Of a DNA stretch of 14,487 nt, positions 5,862 to 14,219 are shown one piece after another (position 1 is the stretch's first letter; the number at the start of each line of letters is the position of its first letter). The DNA is from an uncultured Verrucomicrobiota bacterium. Lineage in GTDB: Bacteria > Verrucomicrobiota > Verrucomicrobiia > Opitutales > Opitutaceae. The stretch spans positions 1 to 14,487 of the forward strand of contig CAIXIZ010000223.1 in the NCBI GenBank assembly GCA_903919625.1. The letters run 5' to 3'. The position numbers were made by a program, and so were the translations under genes. Under the pieces are notes generated by a model, which saw nothing but the letters and a program-made list of their open reading frames with translations, did not search any database and was not told the origin of the DNA.

Positions 5862-8800
5862 ATGATACCCAATTTCCACCACTACGTCCGCCGGCTGGCC
5901 TTCGGCCTGGGCGTCGTGCTCCTCGCGGCGGCCGCGCGGGCCGATACCATTGCGGCCGGGCAGGACTTCGCGGGGTCGATTGATTCCCTTGGCGTGCTGC
6001 GCACCTGGGGCAGCAACACCCTCGGCCAGCTCGGCCAGGGCGTCACCACCGTCTCGGTCTCCCAGCCCGCACCGGTTGCCGGCGCCCAGGTCTGGACCGC
6101 GGTGGCGATGGGGGCGGATTTTTCGCTGGCCGTCGACAACACCAAGACGCTCTGGGCCTGGGGCAACAACGCTTCCGGCCAGCTGGGCACCGGTGGCACC
6201 GGCACCTCGTCCTCGCCGGTCAAGGTAACCCTGCCGGCGGGCGCCCAGGTGCGCGCCGTGGCCGCGGGCCAGAACTTCGGGCTCGCGCTGGTCGACGTGC
6301 CCGGCCTGGGCATCACCGGCGGAGTGTATGCCTGGGGAGCCGGTTCCTCCGGCCAGCTCGGGCAGGGCAACACCCTGTCGCACAGCACGCCCATTCTCGT
6401 GAACAGCGGCTCCCGCCGTTACAAGGCCATCACCGCCAACGCGTTCACGGCCATCGCCATCGAGGCGACCACCGGCACCCTCTGGGCCTGGGGCGACAAC
6501 AGCACCGGTGAGCTCGGCCAGGGCGGCACGGCCGGGGTGCCCTTCAGCCTTTCCACCCCGACGCAAATCGGCACCCAGACCGCCTGGACCAACATCGTCG
6601 GCGGTTACGGCCATGTGCTTGCGTTGCGCAACGGCGGCGAGCTTTGGACCTGGGGTTTCAACAACGTGGGCCAGGTCGGCAACGGCTCCAACACCGGGGC
6701 CAGCGTGACCGCCCCGGCCCGCATCGCGGTCACGCAGACGTATTCCGCCATCGGGGCGGGGGATTTTTTCAGCTATGCGATCGATGGCGCCGGCGCGCTC
6801 TTTGGCTGGGGCCTGAATTTCACGGGCGAGCTCGACCTGCCGGTCTCGACCACCAGCGCGACCAATTTCTATCTCACCCCGCAGGCCATCGGCCTCGAGC
6901 CGGGTCTTGCGCCCTGGGCGGCCGTGACCGGCGGCGCGGATTTTACGGTCGCCAGCACCGCCGGCGGGGTCGTCTTCACGGTCGGCAACAATGCCGGCGG
7001 CCAGCTGGGCAACGGCCAGTTTGACCCTTCCGGCTTCATCAATCTCTCGCCCGCCTTCGGCGCGGCGCAGGTGAGCGGCGTCAACCTCACCATCACGCCG
7101 CCGGTGGTGCCCTCCGCCACGATTGGCGTCAATTCCGTCGTGCAGCCGGTCACGGTCACCGTGCAGAACACGGGCTCCGCCACCCAGACCGGGAGCTATG
7201 TGGTCAGCCTGTATCTTTCCACCAACGGGGTCATCGACTCCGGTTCCGTGTTGCTCGCCTCGTCGACCCAAAGCCCGCCGCTGGCCGGCCTCGGCTCGGT
7301 CACCGTCACCTTTGTCGCGCCCAATGTGGCGATCCCCGGCGTGACGCCGGGGAGCTATTCGTTGATCTCGCAGGTGACGCCCGTGGGCGGCATCTCCGTC
7401 AATGGCGGGGCGACGGCGGTCACGATCGTCGGCCCGGATCTCACGCTGGGCGGCCTGGCGGTCGCCGGTTCGCACACGGTACCCGCCGGCGGCGCTTTCA
7501 CCGGGGTCACGGCCACGCTCAGCAACGGCAATCTTGGCGTCGTCCCCGCCGGCGTCGGCCTGCTGATCAAGGCCTACCTCGGCACGACGACCACACACAA
7601 TCCCGCGGCCGACGTGCAGATCGGCCAGTTCACTTTCAGCAGCGGGCTCGCGGCCGGCGCAGCCGTCGCCCTTCCGGCCCAAAGCTTCACCGTGCCGGCC
7701 AGCATGGTCGGTGGCGTCTTTCAGCTGATCTACACGGTCAACGAAAACAATGCGGTCAAGGAAACCGGCGCGCTGCTGGACAGCGCGGCGACCACCGTGA
7801 GTGTCCAATCCTACGACCTCGCGGTCTCGGCGCCGACCTTGCCCACCGTGGGTGCGGCCGCCGACGGCGGCGCCCAGATCATCGGCACCAACGCCACCCT
7901 CGGCTTTGTCAATGTTTCCGCGCAAAACATCGGGTCGCAGGCCTTTTCCGGCGGCTTCACCGTCTCGCTTTACCTGTCCACGGACGGCACTGTCAGTCCG
8001 GATGACACGCTCGTCGCCTCCATCACGGACGGGGCGACGCTCGTCGCCACCGGCAGCCGGCTCGAACAGTTCACCAATGTCGTTGTGCCGGCGGTCCCCC
8101 CCGGCGCGTATCAGCTGCTGGCCAACATCACGCCCGCGCCCGGCAATTCCGATGCCACGCTGGCGAACAACACGGCCGGCCTGCCGGTGCGCGTCAAAGG
8201 GCCGGACTTTGCCATCACCAACGCCGTGTTGCCCGGAGGCACGGTCGTGAGCCCCGGCGGTTCGCTGGTGGGCGTGACCTACACGCTGCGCAATCTCAAC
8301 AGCGGCGTGCTGCCCGCCGGAAGCGGCAGCCAGCTTCTCATCCAGACCTATCTTTCCACCTCCTCGACCTTCAGTGCGGCGACCGCCACGCTGCTCGACA
8401 GCTTTGCCTACACCAGCGGGCTGGCCGCCGGCCCCTCGGCCGTCTCCCTGCCGCTTGCGCCCCGCACCATCACCGTGCCCGCCGGCACGCCCGGCGGCTC
8501 CTACAATCTGTTTTTCGTGGTCAACAACGACGGCGCCTTTGCGGAGAGCGGTGCGACGGACGGTGACCCCGGAACGTCGAACGATGCGCTGGCGGTGCCC
8601 ATCACCGTCAGCTCCGCCGATCTCGCGGTGACCGTCCCGGTGACGGCCACGACCAGCTTTGGGGTCAACACCACCCTGGGCAGTGTCGCGGCCTTTGTGC
8701 AGAATCAGGGCGCGCAGGCCTACGCGGCCGGCTTCACCATGGAGCTGTACCTGTCGGCCTCACCCACCCTCGACGGCACCGCCATCCTGTTGCAGAGCAT

Positions 8801-11800
8801 TTCGCAAAACGGGCCGCTCCCCTCGCTCGGCAGCTCGCTCCTGAACTGGATCAATGTCGCCATCCCGGATGTCGCGCCGGGCGGTTATTTCCTGCTCAGC
8901 CATGTCGTGCTGGCAGCCGGCCAGACCGACAGCAATCTCGCGAACAACACCGCCGCCACCGCCGTCACGCTGGTCGGCCCCACCTTTTCCCTGAGCAACT
9001 TTGTGTTCCCCAACACCACGAGCGTGGCCGCCGCCGGGGGCACCTTCGGGAATGTCAGCTACCGGCTCACCAACCTCGGCGCGGGCGCGGTCCCCGCGTC
9101 ACGCAACGTCAGCATTGAGGTTTTCCTCTCGACCGACACCACGCTCGACCGGGCGGCCGACGTGTTGCTCGACCAGTACACCTTCACCGGCGGGCTCGCC
9201 GCCGGAGGCAGTGTCACGCTGCCCGTCGCAGCGCATCCCATCAATCTGCCGCAAAATGTGCTCAACGGCATCTACAACCTGATCTTTGTCGTGAATGGCA
9301 CCGGGGCGGTCGTGGGGGCGCAGGTCGCGGTGACCGCGCAGCAGGTCGCCATCGGAGCGCTCGACGCCAGCGTGACGGCCCCCGCCCTTTCCAGCACCAG
9401 CCTCGGCGTCAACACCGCGCTCCCCAGCACTTCCGTGACGGTCAACAATCTCGGCGGCTTCGACATTCCGCCCGGCACCGTCGTCAGCCTTTACCTTTCG
9501 ACCGATGCCGCCGTGGATCTGGGGGACACGTTGCTGGGCACGCAGACCATCACCACGACGATTTCCGCCGGCGCCTCGCGGGCGGTCACATTTGCCGGCA
9601 TCACCGTGCCTGACTTTGGGCAGGGGCCGTTTGATCTGGTCTCGCAGATCACCCTGCCTCCGGGACTGATCGACCTCAATCTCGCCAACAACACCGCCGC
9701 CACCCCGGTGACCCTGCAACGGCCGTCGTTGCAGATTTCCAATATCGTCGCGCCCAATTCCATCAGCCTCAACGGCGCCGGTCCGTTCCAGCTCACGGGC
9801 GTCTCCTTCACCCTGAGCGATGGCTCGCCCGGTGCGGTCCCGGCCGGCACCGCGGTGTTGCTGGAGGTCTATCTTTCGAGCACGCCCGTGTTCAACCCCG
9901 CCGCCGAGACGCTGCTGTTCGCCTCTTCCTTCACCGGCGGACTGTCCGCCACCGCCAGCGCCACCATCCCGGCCTTCAATGTGCCCATTTCGGCCACCAC
10001 CGTCGGCGGTAATTATTTTCTGATCTTTGCCGTCAACCGTGATCGTAATGTCAACGAAAGCAGTTCCGTGGTGGCGACCGGAGTGCGCCAGGTTTTCCTG
10101 CAAAAAACCAACGCCCCCGGCCAGGCGCTCAGCTTCGGCACCTTTGGCTTTGGCGGCAACGCCCAATGGTCCTCGGTCACCGACAACAAGGCCTCCGGCA
10201 GCCAGACTTTCCAGACCCCCGCCCTTTCCCCCGGCCAGGTGGCCACCCTCACCATGAGTGTCACCGGCCCCACCACCATCCGCGCGCCGTGGCTGATCGT
10301 GGGCAGCGCCAGCGACACCGTCGCGTACACCATCGACGGCGTGGCTCCGCCGGCGCAGTCCAGCGGCCTGCTGGTCGCCGACGAAACCTACACGATCGTG
10401 AATTTTGTGGCGGGTGACGATTTCAGCAATGTCGGGGTCACGACGACCACCCCGGGCACGACCTTTGTCGCCACGGGCACCACGCCCAATGTCTGGACCC
10501 ATGGCACCAGCGTGCAGCCGGTGAGCGTGCTGACCGGCTTCGCCCCTTCCTACCAGTCGTCGGTCATCTCCGTACCGGCCGGCACCCATACCATCACCTG
10601 GACCTACACGCAGAACAGCGCCTCGGCCTCCAGCTTCGCCCGCCTCGATCTCGACCTGCCCAGCTTCATCGCCAGCGGCGACGGCTCCTGGTTTGGCGTG
10701 ATTGACAACAACCCGCTGACCGGGACCACCGGCGCCCCGGTGGGCGGCACCTATGCCGAGTCCCCCGCGTTGCAGACCGGGCAGCAGGCCGCCCTGTCGG
10801 TCACCGTCAGCGGTCCCGCCATGACGAATTTCTGGTGGCGGACCGACAATTTTGGCTCGGTCCCGGACACGCTCAGTTTCTTCATCGACGGCCAGCTGGC
10901 GCAGTTGCCGACAACCAGTTTCTTCACCGATCCCGTCCAGGCCGTGATTTCCGGCACGACCAACTGGGCCAATGTCGCGTTCCTCCTCGGTCCCGGCACG
11001 CATACCCTGAGCTGGGTCTATGCGCAAAACAGCACGACCACGACCTCGGCCGCGTATGTGGACGGGCTGCAGGTGCTCTCGCCCATTCCCGCCACCAATG
11101 CCGTCAACCGCGTCACCAATCCCGCGGATCACGCCGCCGTGCCGACCTCGAATCTCGACCTCAAGGTCAGCAGCGTGGTCGCGCCCACCGGCACCTATCT
11201 GCTCGACGACGCCAATGGCTCCGGCCGGCTGCCGGTCACCATCGGGGTGACCAATGGGGGCGCGGATTTTTCCGCCAACCCCTCGTTTGCGGCGGCCGAC
11301 CTCGAAATCCATCTCTCGACCAACACCACTTTCGGTGATGCGGACGACATCGACCTCGGCAGTTTTGCCCAGCTGGACACCCTGGTCTCCGGCAACCAGG
11401 CGGTTTTCTCCGGCGCGATCAACCTGCCGTTCACCATCCCGACGGGAAATTATTTCCTGCTCGTGCGCTATGCGGGAGCGACGAACCAGCCCGAGTTCAC
11501 GCTGGCGAACAACACCGCCGTGGTCGGCCCCGGGTTCAACGTCACACGCGCCGCGCGGATCGTCATCAGCAGCTTCTCCGGGCTCGCCTCCAACTATCCC
11601 TATCACCCCGAGGATCCGGTCTTCATCCAGTATACCATTGGCAACACCGGCCTCGCCGATGTGACCCCTTCGGAACCCTTCAATGTGCAGGTCAATCTCC
11701 GGGCGGTGTCGGCGGGCGCGACTGACTTCACCTCCTCCACGCTGGTGAAGTCCTTCACGCCGGTGAGCAACAGCCTGTTCCTCCCGGCCGCCAGCGGCCA

Positions 11801-12929
11801 GTTCCCCAACGGCGGCAGCTCCCGGGTCACCAACTTCCTCAGCCTCCCCACGGAGCGCGACCTGCTGGTTGCACTCAGCCTGATTCCGGCCGGCACCCCC
11901 GAGGACGACGCCCGGGTGGCCGCCAATGTCGCCTCGCTGGCCAATTTCGAGTTCTTCTTTGAGGTCATCGAGGATTCGACCAATGTCATCGTGCAGTCCA
12001 GCCCCAGCAACATTTTCAGCTTCACCAGCACCTTCTCCATCACCGCTACGCCGCAGCAGCAGAGCGCCGGCCAGTATTTCGGCCAGACCATCTTTGGCAC
12101 CTTCGTGAACAGCAACAACGCGGGGTTGTCCGGCACCACCTTCAACGGGGCTTCAGCGGCCGACCAGGCGTTCACTAGCCTCATCCTCAATTACGCCACC
12201 GGACAGACGCTGGCCGGGTCTCCCCAGACCTTGTTCCAGTCCACCACGCAAAACGGCTTCCCCTCGCTCACCGTCCTCCCCGGCGGCGCCGGCACCTTTC
12301 TCACGCAGACCTTTGATTTCAATGTCCGCGCCGATGATCTGACCATCCAGGTCCAGTCTTCCCCTGACCTCGTCACCTGGACGACCCTGGTCACCCTTAC
12401 CCCGCCCTATTTCGGCACATCCGGCACCCACAGCCTCACCGGGTTTGGCGGCCTCACCGACAATCCCTTTGTGCTTTCGGTCGCCGGCAACAGTACTGAT
12501 GTCCAGCAGGTTTACACCGCGCGTGTGACGGTGCGCGACAGCGTGCCCGCGGTGTCGTCCGGCAGCCGGTTTATGCGGCTCAACGTCGTTCCATCGGTGG
12601 CGGTGCCGGCCGCTCCCACCGGCCTGACCGCCAATTACGACCCGACCCTCTCAGAGTCGAATCTCTCCTGGTCCGCCTCCCCGGCACTGCCTACGGTCCT
12701 CGATCCCCTTGGCTCGGGAGCCCAGATTACGGTGGGGGCCTATGTGATCGAACGGGCGGCGGCCGCGACGCCCACGGTCTTTGACATAGTGGGCTCGACC
12801 ACCTCCACGACCTTTAGCGAAAGCCTGGCCGCGCCCACCAACACCACCACCACCTACACCTACCGCGTGCGTGCGATCACCTCCGGGGGCACCAGTGCCG
12901 CGGCCAGCGCCGTCGAGACGGTGCCTTAG
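5862..12929 (+). CDS. Giant secreted RCC1-propeller / CARDB-repeat / fibronectin III protein
   Basis: 2355 residues with Sec signal peptide 1-27 (RRLAFGLGVVLLAAAARA), beginning 44 bases after the secretin stop. ATG 5862 is preferred over a GTG at 5814 because the extra 16 residues (with two Cys) would bury the signal peptide. Domains: an RCC1 beta-propeller at about 28-400, with seven W-G-x-N/G-x-x-G-Q/E-L-type blades (WGSNTLGQLGQG, WGNNASGQLGTG, WGDNSTGELGQG and others; the last two are degenerate); four tandem CARDB double-domain repeats at about 403-1412; two related beta-sandwich-like units at about 1414-1740; CARDB-like modules at about 1763-2060; a beta-rich region with QVQSSPDLVTWTTL; and a C-terminal FnIII domain at about 2246-2355 (APTGLTANY...YVIERAA...YTYRVRAI). 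I see no Cys in the mature chain, few Lys, and no PEP-CTERM, LPxTG or membrane anchor. No catalytic domain is recognised. It is probably a surface or extracellular adhesin/scaffold and possibly a cargo of the preceding secretin complex; that link is inference from position. Confidence 0.85.
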   Translation: MIPNFHHYVRRLAFGLGVVLLAAAARADTIAAGQDFAGSIDSLGVLRTWGSNTLGQLGQGVTTVSVSQPAPVAGAQVWTAVAMGADFSLAVDNTKTLWAWGNNASGQLGTGGTGTSSSPVKVTLPAGAQVRAVAAGQNFGLALVDVPGLGITGGVYAWGAGSSGQLGQGNTLSHSTPILVNSGSRRYKAITANAFTAIAIEATTGTLWAWGDNSTGELGQGGTAGVPFSLSTPTQIGTQTAWTNIVGGYGHVLALRNGGELWTWGFNNVGQVGNGSNTGASVTAPARIAVTQTYSAIGAGDFFSYAIDGAGALFGWGLNFTGELDLPVSTTSATNFYLTPQAIGLEPGLAPWAAVTGGADFTVASTAGGVVFTVGNNAGGQLGNGQFDPSGFINLSPAFGAAQVSGVNLTITPPVVPSATIGVNSVVQPVTVTVQNTGSATQTGSYVVSLYLSTNGVIDSGSVLLASSTQSPPLAGLGSVTVTFVAPNVAIPGVTPGSYSLISQVTPVGGISVNGGATAVTIVGPDLTLGGLAVAGSHTVPAGGAFTGVTATLSNGNLGVVPAGVGLLIKAYLGTTTTHNPAADVQIGQFTFSSGLAAGAAVALPAQSFTVPASMVGGVFQLIYTVNENNAVKETGALLDSAATTVSVQSYDLAVSAPTLPTVGAAADGGAQIIGTNATLGFVNVSAQNIGSQAFSGGFTVSLYLSTDGTVSPDDTLVASITDGATLVATGSRLEQFTNVVVPAVPPGAYQLLANITPAPGNSDATLANNTAGLPVRVKGPDFAITNAVLPGGTVVSPGGSLVGVTYTLRNLNSGVLPAGSGSQLLIQTYLSTSSTFSAATATLLDSFAYTSGLAAGPSAVSLPLAPRTITVPAGTPGGSYNLFFVVNNDGAFAESGATDGDPGTSNDALAVPITVSSADLAVTVPVTATTSFGVNTTLGSVAAFVQNQGAQAYAAGFTMELYLSASPTLDGTAILLQSISQNGPLPSLGSSLLNWINVAIPDVAPGGYFLLSHVVLAAGQTDSNLANNTAATAVTLVGPTFSLSNFVFPNTTSVAAAGGTFGNVSYRLTNLGAGAVPASRNVSIEVFLSTDTTLDRAADVLLDQYTFTGGLAAGGSVTLPVAAHPINLPQNVLNGIYNLIFVVNGTGAVVGAQVAVTAQQVAIGALDASVTAPALSSTSLGVNTALPSTSVTVNNLGGFDIPPGTVVSLYLSTDAAVDLGDTLLGTQTITTTISAGASRAVTFAGITVPDFGQGPFDLVSQITLPPGLIDLNLANNTAATPVTLQRPSLQISNIVAPNSISLNGAGPFQLTGVSFTLSDGSPGAVPAGTAVLLEVYLSSTPVFNPAAETLLFASSFTGGLSATASATIPAFNVPISATTVGGNYFLIFAVNRDRNVNESSSVVATGVRQVFLQKTNAPGQALSFGTFGFGGNAQWSSVTDNKASGSQTFQTPALSPGQVATLTMSVTGPTTIRAPWLIVGSASDTVAYTIDGVAPPAQSSGLLVADETYTIVNFVAGDDFSNVGVTTTTPGTTFVATGTTPNVWTHGTSVQPVSVLTGFAPSYQSSVISVPAGTHTITWTYTQNSASASSFARLDLDLPSFIASGDGSWFGVIDNNPLTGTTGAPVGGTYAESPALQTGQQAALSVTVSGPAMTNFWWRTDNFGSVPDTLSFFIDGQLAQLPTTSFFTDPVQAVISGTTNWANVAFLLGPGTHTLSWVYAQNSTTTTSAAYVDGLQVLSPIPATNAVNRVTNPADHAAVPTSNLDLKVSSVVAPTGTYLLDDANGSGRLPVTIGVTNGGADFSANPSFAAADLEIHLSTNTTFGDADDIDLGSFAQLDTLVSGNQAVFSGAINLPFTIPTGNYFLLVRYAGATNQPEFTLANNTAVVGPGFNVTRAARIVISSFSGLASNYPYHPEDPVFIQYTIGNTGLADVTPSEPFNVQVNLRAVSAGATDFTSSTLVKSFTPVSNSLFLPAASGQFPNGGSSRVTNFLSLPTERDLLVALSLIPAGTPEDDARVAANVASLANFEFFFEVIEDSTNVIVQSSPSNIFSFTSTFSITATPQQQSAGQYFGQTIFGTFVNSNNAGLSGTTFNGASAADQAFTSLILNYATGQTLAGSPQTLFQSTTQNGFPSLTVLPGGAGTFLTQTFDFNVRADDLTIQVQSSPDLVTWTTLVTLTPPYFGTSGTHSLTGFGGLTDNPFVLSVAGNSTDVQQVYTARVTVRDSVPAVSSGSRFMRLNVVPSVAVPAAPTGLTANYDPTLSESNLSWSASPALPTVLDPLGSGAQITVGAYVIERAAAATPTVFDIVGSTTSTTFSESLAAPTNTTTTYTYRVRAITSGGTSAAASAVETVP
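7072..10100 (+). repeat. Four tandem CARDB double-domain repeats within the giant gene
   Basis: Unit starts at about 7072, 7813, 8615 and 9358 give periods near 741, 802, 743 and 742 bases, about 247 residues each except the 267-residue second copy. Each unit has two halves. The first carries V-N/Q-N-x-G-x-Q and a VSLYLSTD-like strand, and in copies 2-4 closes with LANNTA (copy 1 lacks it). The second carries VGP-D/T-F/L, a GAVPAG/VLPAG turn, (T)YLSTSSTF-like and (F)xxGLAAG strands, and ends NLIFVVN-like. These are CARDB (cell adhesion related domain in bacteria) hallmarks. The copies are diverged, so they arose by older duplication. Confidence 0.8.
10105..11080 (+). repeat. Two related ~155-residue beta-sandwich-like units in the giant gene
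   Basis: Both units follow one template: W-x-x-V-x-D-N, then an 'xxSPALxxGQxAxLxxxVxGP' strand (TPALSPGQVATLTMSVTGP; SPALQTGQQAALSVTVSGP), a 'W' strand, SDTVAYTIDG or PDTLSFFIDG, and a closing PAGTHTITWTYTQNS or GPGTHTLSWVYAQNS. The second unit ends with AYVDGLQVLS. The pattern resembles a lectin-like beta sandwich common in large secreted proteins, but I do not assign a named family. Confidence 0.6.
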
Positions 12930-12943
12930 GCGGCGCTTAAGGC
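12923..12943 (+). terminator. Hairpin spanning the giant gene's stop codon, no T-tract
   Basis: GCCTTA (containing the TAG stop) pairs with TAAGGC across a GC-rich loop, a 6-bp stem extendable by a G-T pair. No T-run follows. It may help end the long operon transcript, but the evidence is weak. Confidence 0.25.
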
Positions 12944-12965
12944 CAACGTCTCGTATGCGGATTGG
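12943..12965. repeat. Copy A of a short intergenic element (ccaacgtctcg-n-atgcg ... cggattgg)
   Basis: ccaacgtctcgtatgcg at 12943-12959 matches 14185-14201 with a single mismatch, and both are followed by cggattgg (overlapping here at 12958-12965, but 10 bases further on in copy B). It begins 14 bases after the giant gene's stop codon. Two copies within 1.3 kb, both just behind coding genes, suggest a dispersed genomic repeat; its function is unknown. Confidence 0.45.
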
Positions 12966-13040
12966 CCCAGACCTTCATGTGCGTCCTGGGCGGCACGGTT
13001 AAAATTTCGGCATTTGAGATTGTGGTTTGCTTCCGACCCC

Positions 13041-13082
13041 CGGCTTCTGGCCTCTGGCCTCCGGCTTCCGGCTTCCGGCACC
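13041..13082. repeat. Six-unit heptamer tandem repeat (consensus YGGCYTC)
   Basis: Six consecutive 7-base units read cggcttc, tggcctc, tggcctc, cggcttc, cggcttc, cggcacc. It lies in the 207-base gap between the giant gene and the yetF-like gene, 55 bases before that ATG. Heptamer arrays of this kind are a known class of short tandem repeats in some bacterial genomes and are prone to copy-number change. A length that is not a multiple of three and the lack of a supported gene across it argue for a non-coding repeat. Confidence 0.75.
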
Positions 13083-13136
13083 GGGGCGGCCGCTTGAAGA
13101 TGGACATTTGGGCGGTGTGGGGGAAACTCGGCGGGC

Positions 13137-13628
13137 ATGTGGACTCTCTCTGTCGCCTGGTGGGAGCTGATCATCCGCTCCATCATTGTGTATGCGTTTC
13201 TGATCGGGCTGCTGCGGCTCACGGGCAAACGCCAGATCGGACAGCTGGCCCCGTTTGATTTGGTGCTGCTGCTGGTGCTGTCGAATTCCGTGCAGAATGC
13301 GATGAACGGCGGCGACAATTCGGTGTTGGCGGGGGTCATCTCCGCCTGCACGCTCATTTCGCTGAATTATTTCACGGGCTACCTCACTTTTCGGAGCAAG
13401 CGGCTGGAGCGTTTGATCGAAGGCCAGCCGGAAGTGCTGGTGCACAATGGGCGGCTGTTTGAAAAGACCCTGGCCCAGGCGCAGCTCACGCACCACGAGC
13501 TGAATGCGGCGCTGCGGCAGGCCGGCTGCTCCTCGTTGGCCGAGGTGCATTTCGCGATTTTGGAAAACAATGGATCCATCACCGTGACCCAGCGCCCGGC
13601 CAGGAGCATGGCAATGAAGGCAGATTGA
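13137..13628 (+). CDS. YetF/YcaP family (DUF421) membrane protein
   Basis: 163 residues. Three predicted transmembrane helices lie at about 10-27, 40-56 and 62-84, followed by a cytoplasmic YetF-type alpha/beta domain (about 85-155). Family hallmarks are RLTGKRQIGQLAPFDLVLLL, LSNSVQNAMNGGDNS, then the Arg/Lys-rich turn SKRLERLIEGQPEVLVHNG, the TxxELxxALRQAG helix (HHELNAALRQAG) and VHFAILENNGSITV. The family's biochemical function is not established; members are small inner-membrane proteins often linked to envelope or stress conditions. ATG at 13137 places the first helix correctly; only a weak purine run (ggggaaa) lies upstream. It stands apart from the giant operon, behind the heptamer repeat, and shows no sign of truncation. 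Confidence 0.88.
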   Translation: MWTLSVAWWELIIRSIIVYAFLIGLLRLTGKRQIGQLAPFDLVLLLVLSNSVQNAMNGGDNSVLAGVISACTLISLNYFTGYLTFRSKRLERLIEGQPEVLVHNGRLFEKTLAQAQLTHHELNAALRQAGCSSLAEVHFAILENNGSITVTQRPARSMAMKAD

Positions 13629-13652
13629 AACAGGTTGACCGGTGGAGCGGCT

Positions 13653-13668
13653 CCGGCCGGCCGGCCGG
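13653..13668. repeat. (CCGG)4 self-complementary run
   Basis: Four exact CCGG units lie between the yetF-like and receiver genes, 25 bases after the yetF-like stop. The run is fully self-complementary and could fold or form a cruciform, but chance in GC-rich DNA is possible. Confidence 0.5.
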
Positions 13669-13749
13669 TTTCCCCACGGGCCAACGCGGTATGACCTTGC
13701 GCTGCTGACCGGCTGATGAAACTTTCTGCGCAGCCCCCATCCGCTCGTC

Positions 13750-14139
13750 ATGGCGCACCTCCTCATCATCGATGATAACGATGCCGTCCGTACGGTCATC
13801 AGCCTCGGTCTCCGGAAAGCCGGCCATTCGGTGACCGTTGCCACGGAAGGGAAGCAGGGCATCCAGCTCTTCAAGGACAATCCCGCCGATCTCGTCATCA
13901 CCGACATGGTCATGCCTGAGCAGGACGGGGTTGAGACGATCAGGCTCCTGCGGGGCCTGGATCCGGCCCTGCCGATCATTGCAATCTCCGGAACCGTGTT
14001 TGGATCGCGCGATTACCTCGACGAAGCGAACCGGGTCGGAGCGAACCGCATTATCCACAAACCATTTTCCCTCCTCGAGCTGGTGCAAGCGGTCACGGAG
14101 CTGTTGGCCGGGCCGCCCTCCCATCCAGCCACCAGGTAA
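13750..14139 (+). CDS. Stand-alone CheY-like response regulator receiver domain
   Basis: 129 residues, the size of a single REC domain with no output domain. Conserved residues are all present: the acidic pair D8/D9 (LLIIDDND), phosphoacceptor D52 (VITDMVMPEQDG), S80 in the Thr/Ser position (IIAISG) and K104 before Pro (HKPFS). It should be phosphorylated by a histidine kinase and act by protein-protein contact in the cytoplasm, or pass phosphate along a relay. No kinase, chemotaxis gene or partner is in the window, so its pathway is unknown. CheY-like stand-alone regulators sometimes control type IV pilus systems, but the 820-base separation from the giant gene and the intervening yetF-like gene give no real support for a link. 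ATG 13750 immediately precedes the first beta strand; no Shine-Dalgarno sequence is evident. Confidence 0.9.
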   Translation: MAHLLIIDDNDAVRTVISLGLRKAGHSVTVATEGKQGIQLFKDNPADLVITDMVMPEQDGVETIRLLRGLDPALPIIAISGTVFGSRDYLDEANRVGANRIIHKPFSLLELVQAVTELLAGPPSHPATR

Positions 14140-14184
14140 ACGCGCCGACGGACAACCCGACGGCGGCATTTGCTTCGCCTGAGA

Positions 14185-14219
14185 CCAACGTCTCGGATGC
14201 GACAGACCATACGGATTGG
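14185..14219. repeat. Copy B of the short intergenic element
   Basis: ccaacgtctcggatgcg (14185-14201) differs from copy A at one base; cggattgg (14212-14219) follows after 10 additional bases. It begins 45 bases after the receiver gene's stop. A small hairpin formed here by the preceding gagac is not conserved in copy A, so the shared primary sequence rather than the fold defines the element. Confidence 0.45.

Noticed and set aside
5829..7925. 698-codon minus-strand open frame opposite the RCC1 region
   Set aside because: Antisense shadow of a GC-rich gene, with no recognisable domain and no start context.
9099..11606. 835-codon minus-strand open frame opposite the CARDB region
   Set aside because: Same shadow effect; the product is Gly/Arg/Asp-rich and follows the repeat structure of the plus-strand protein.
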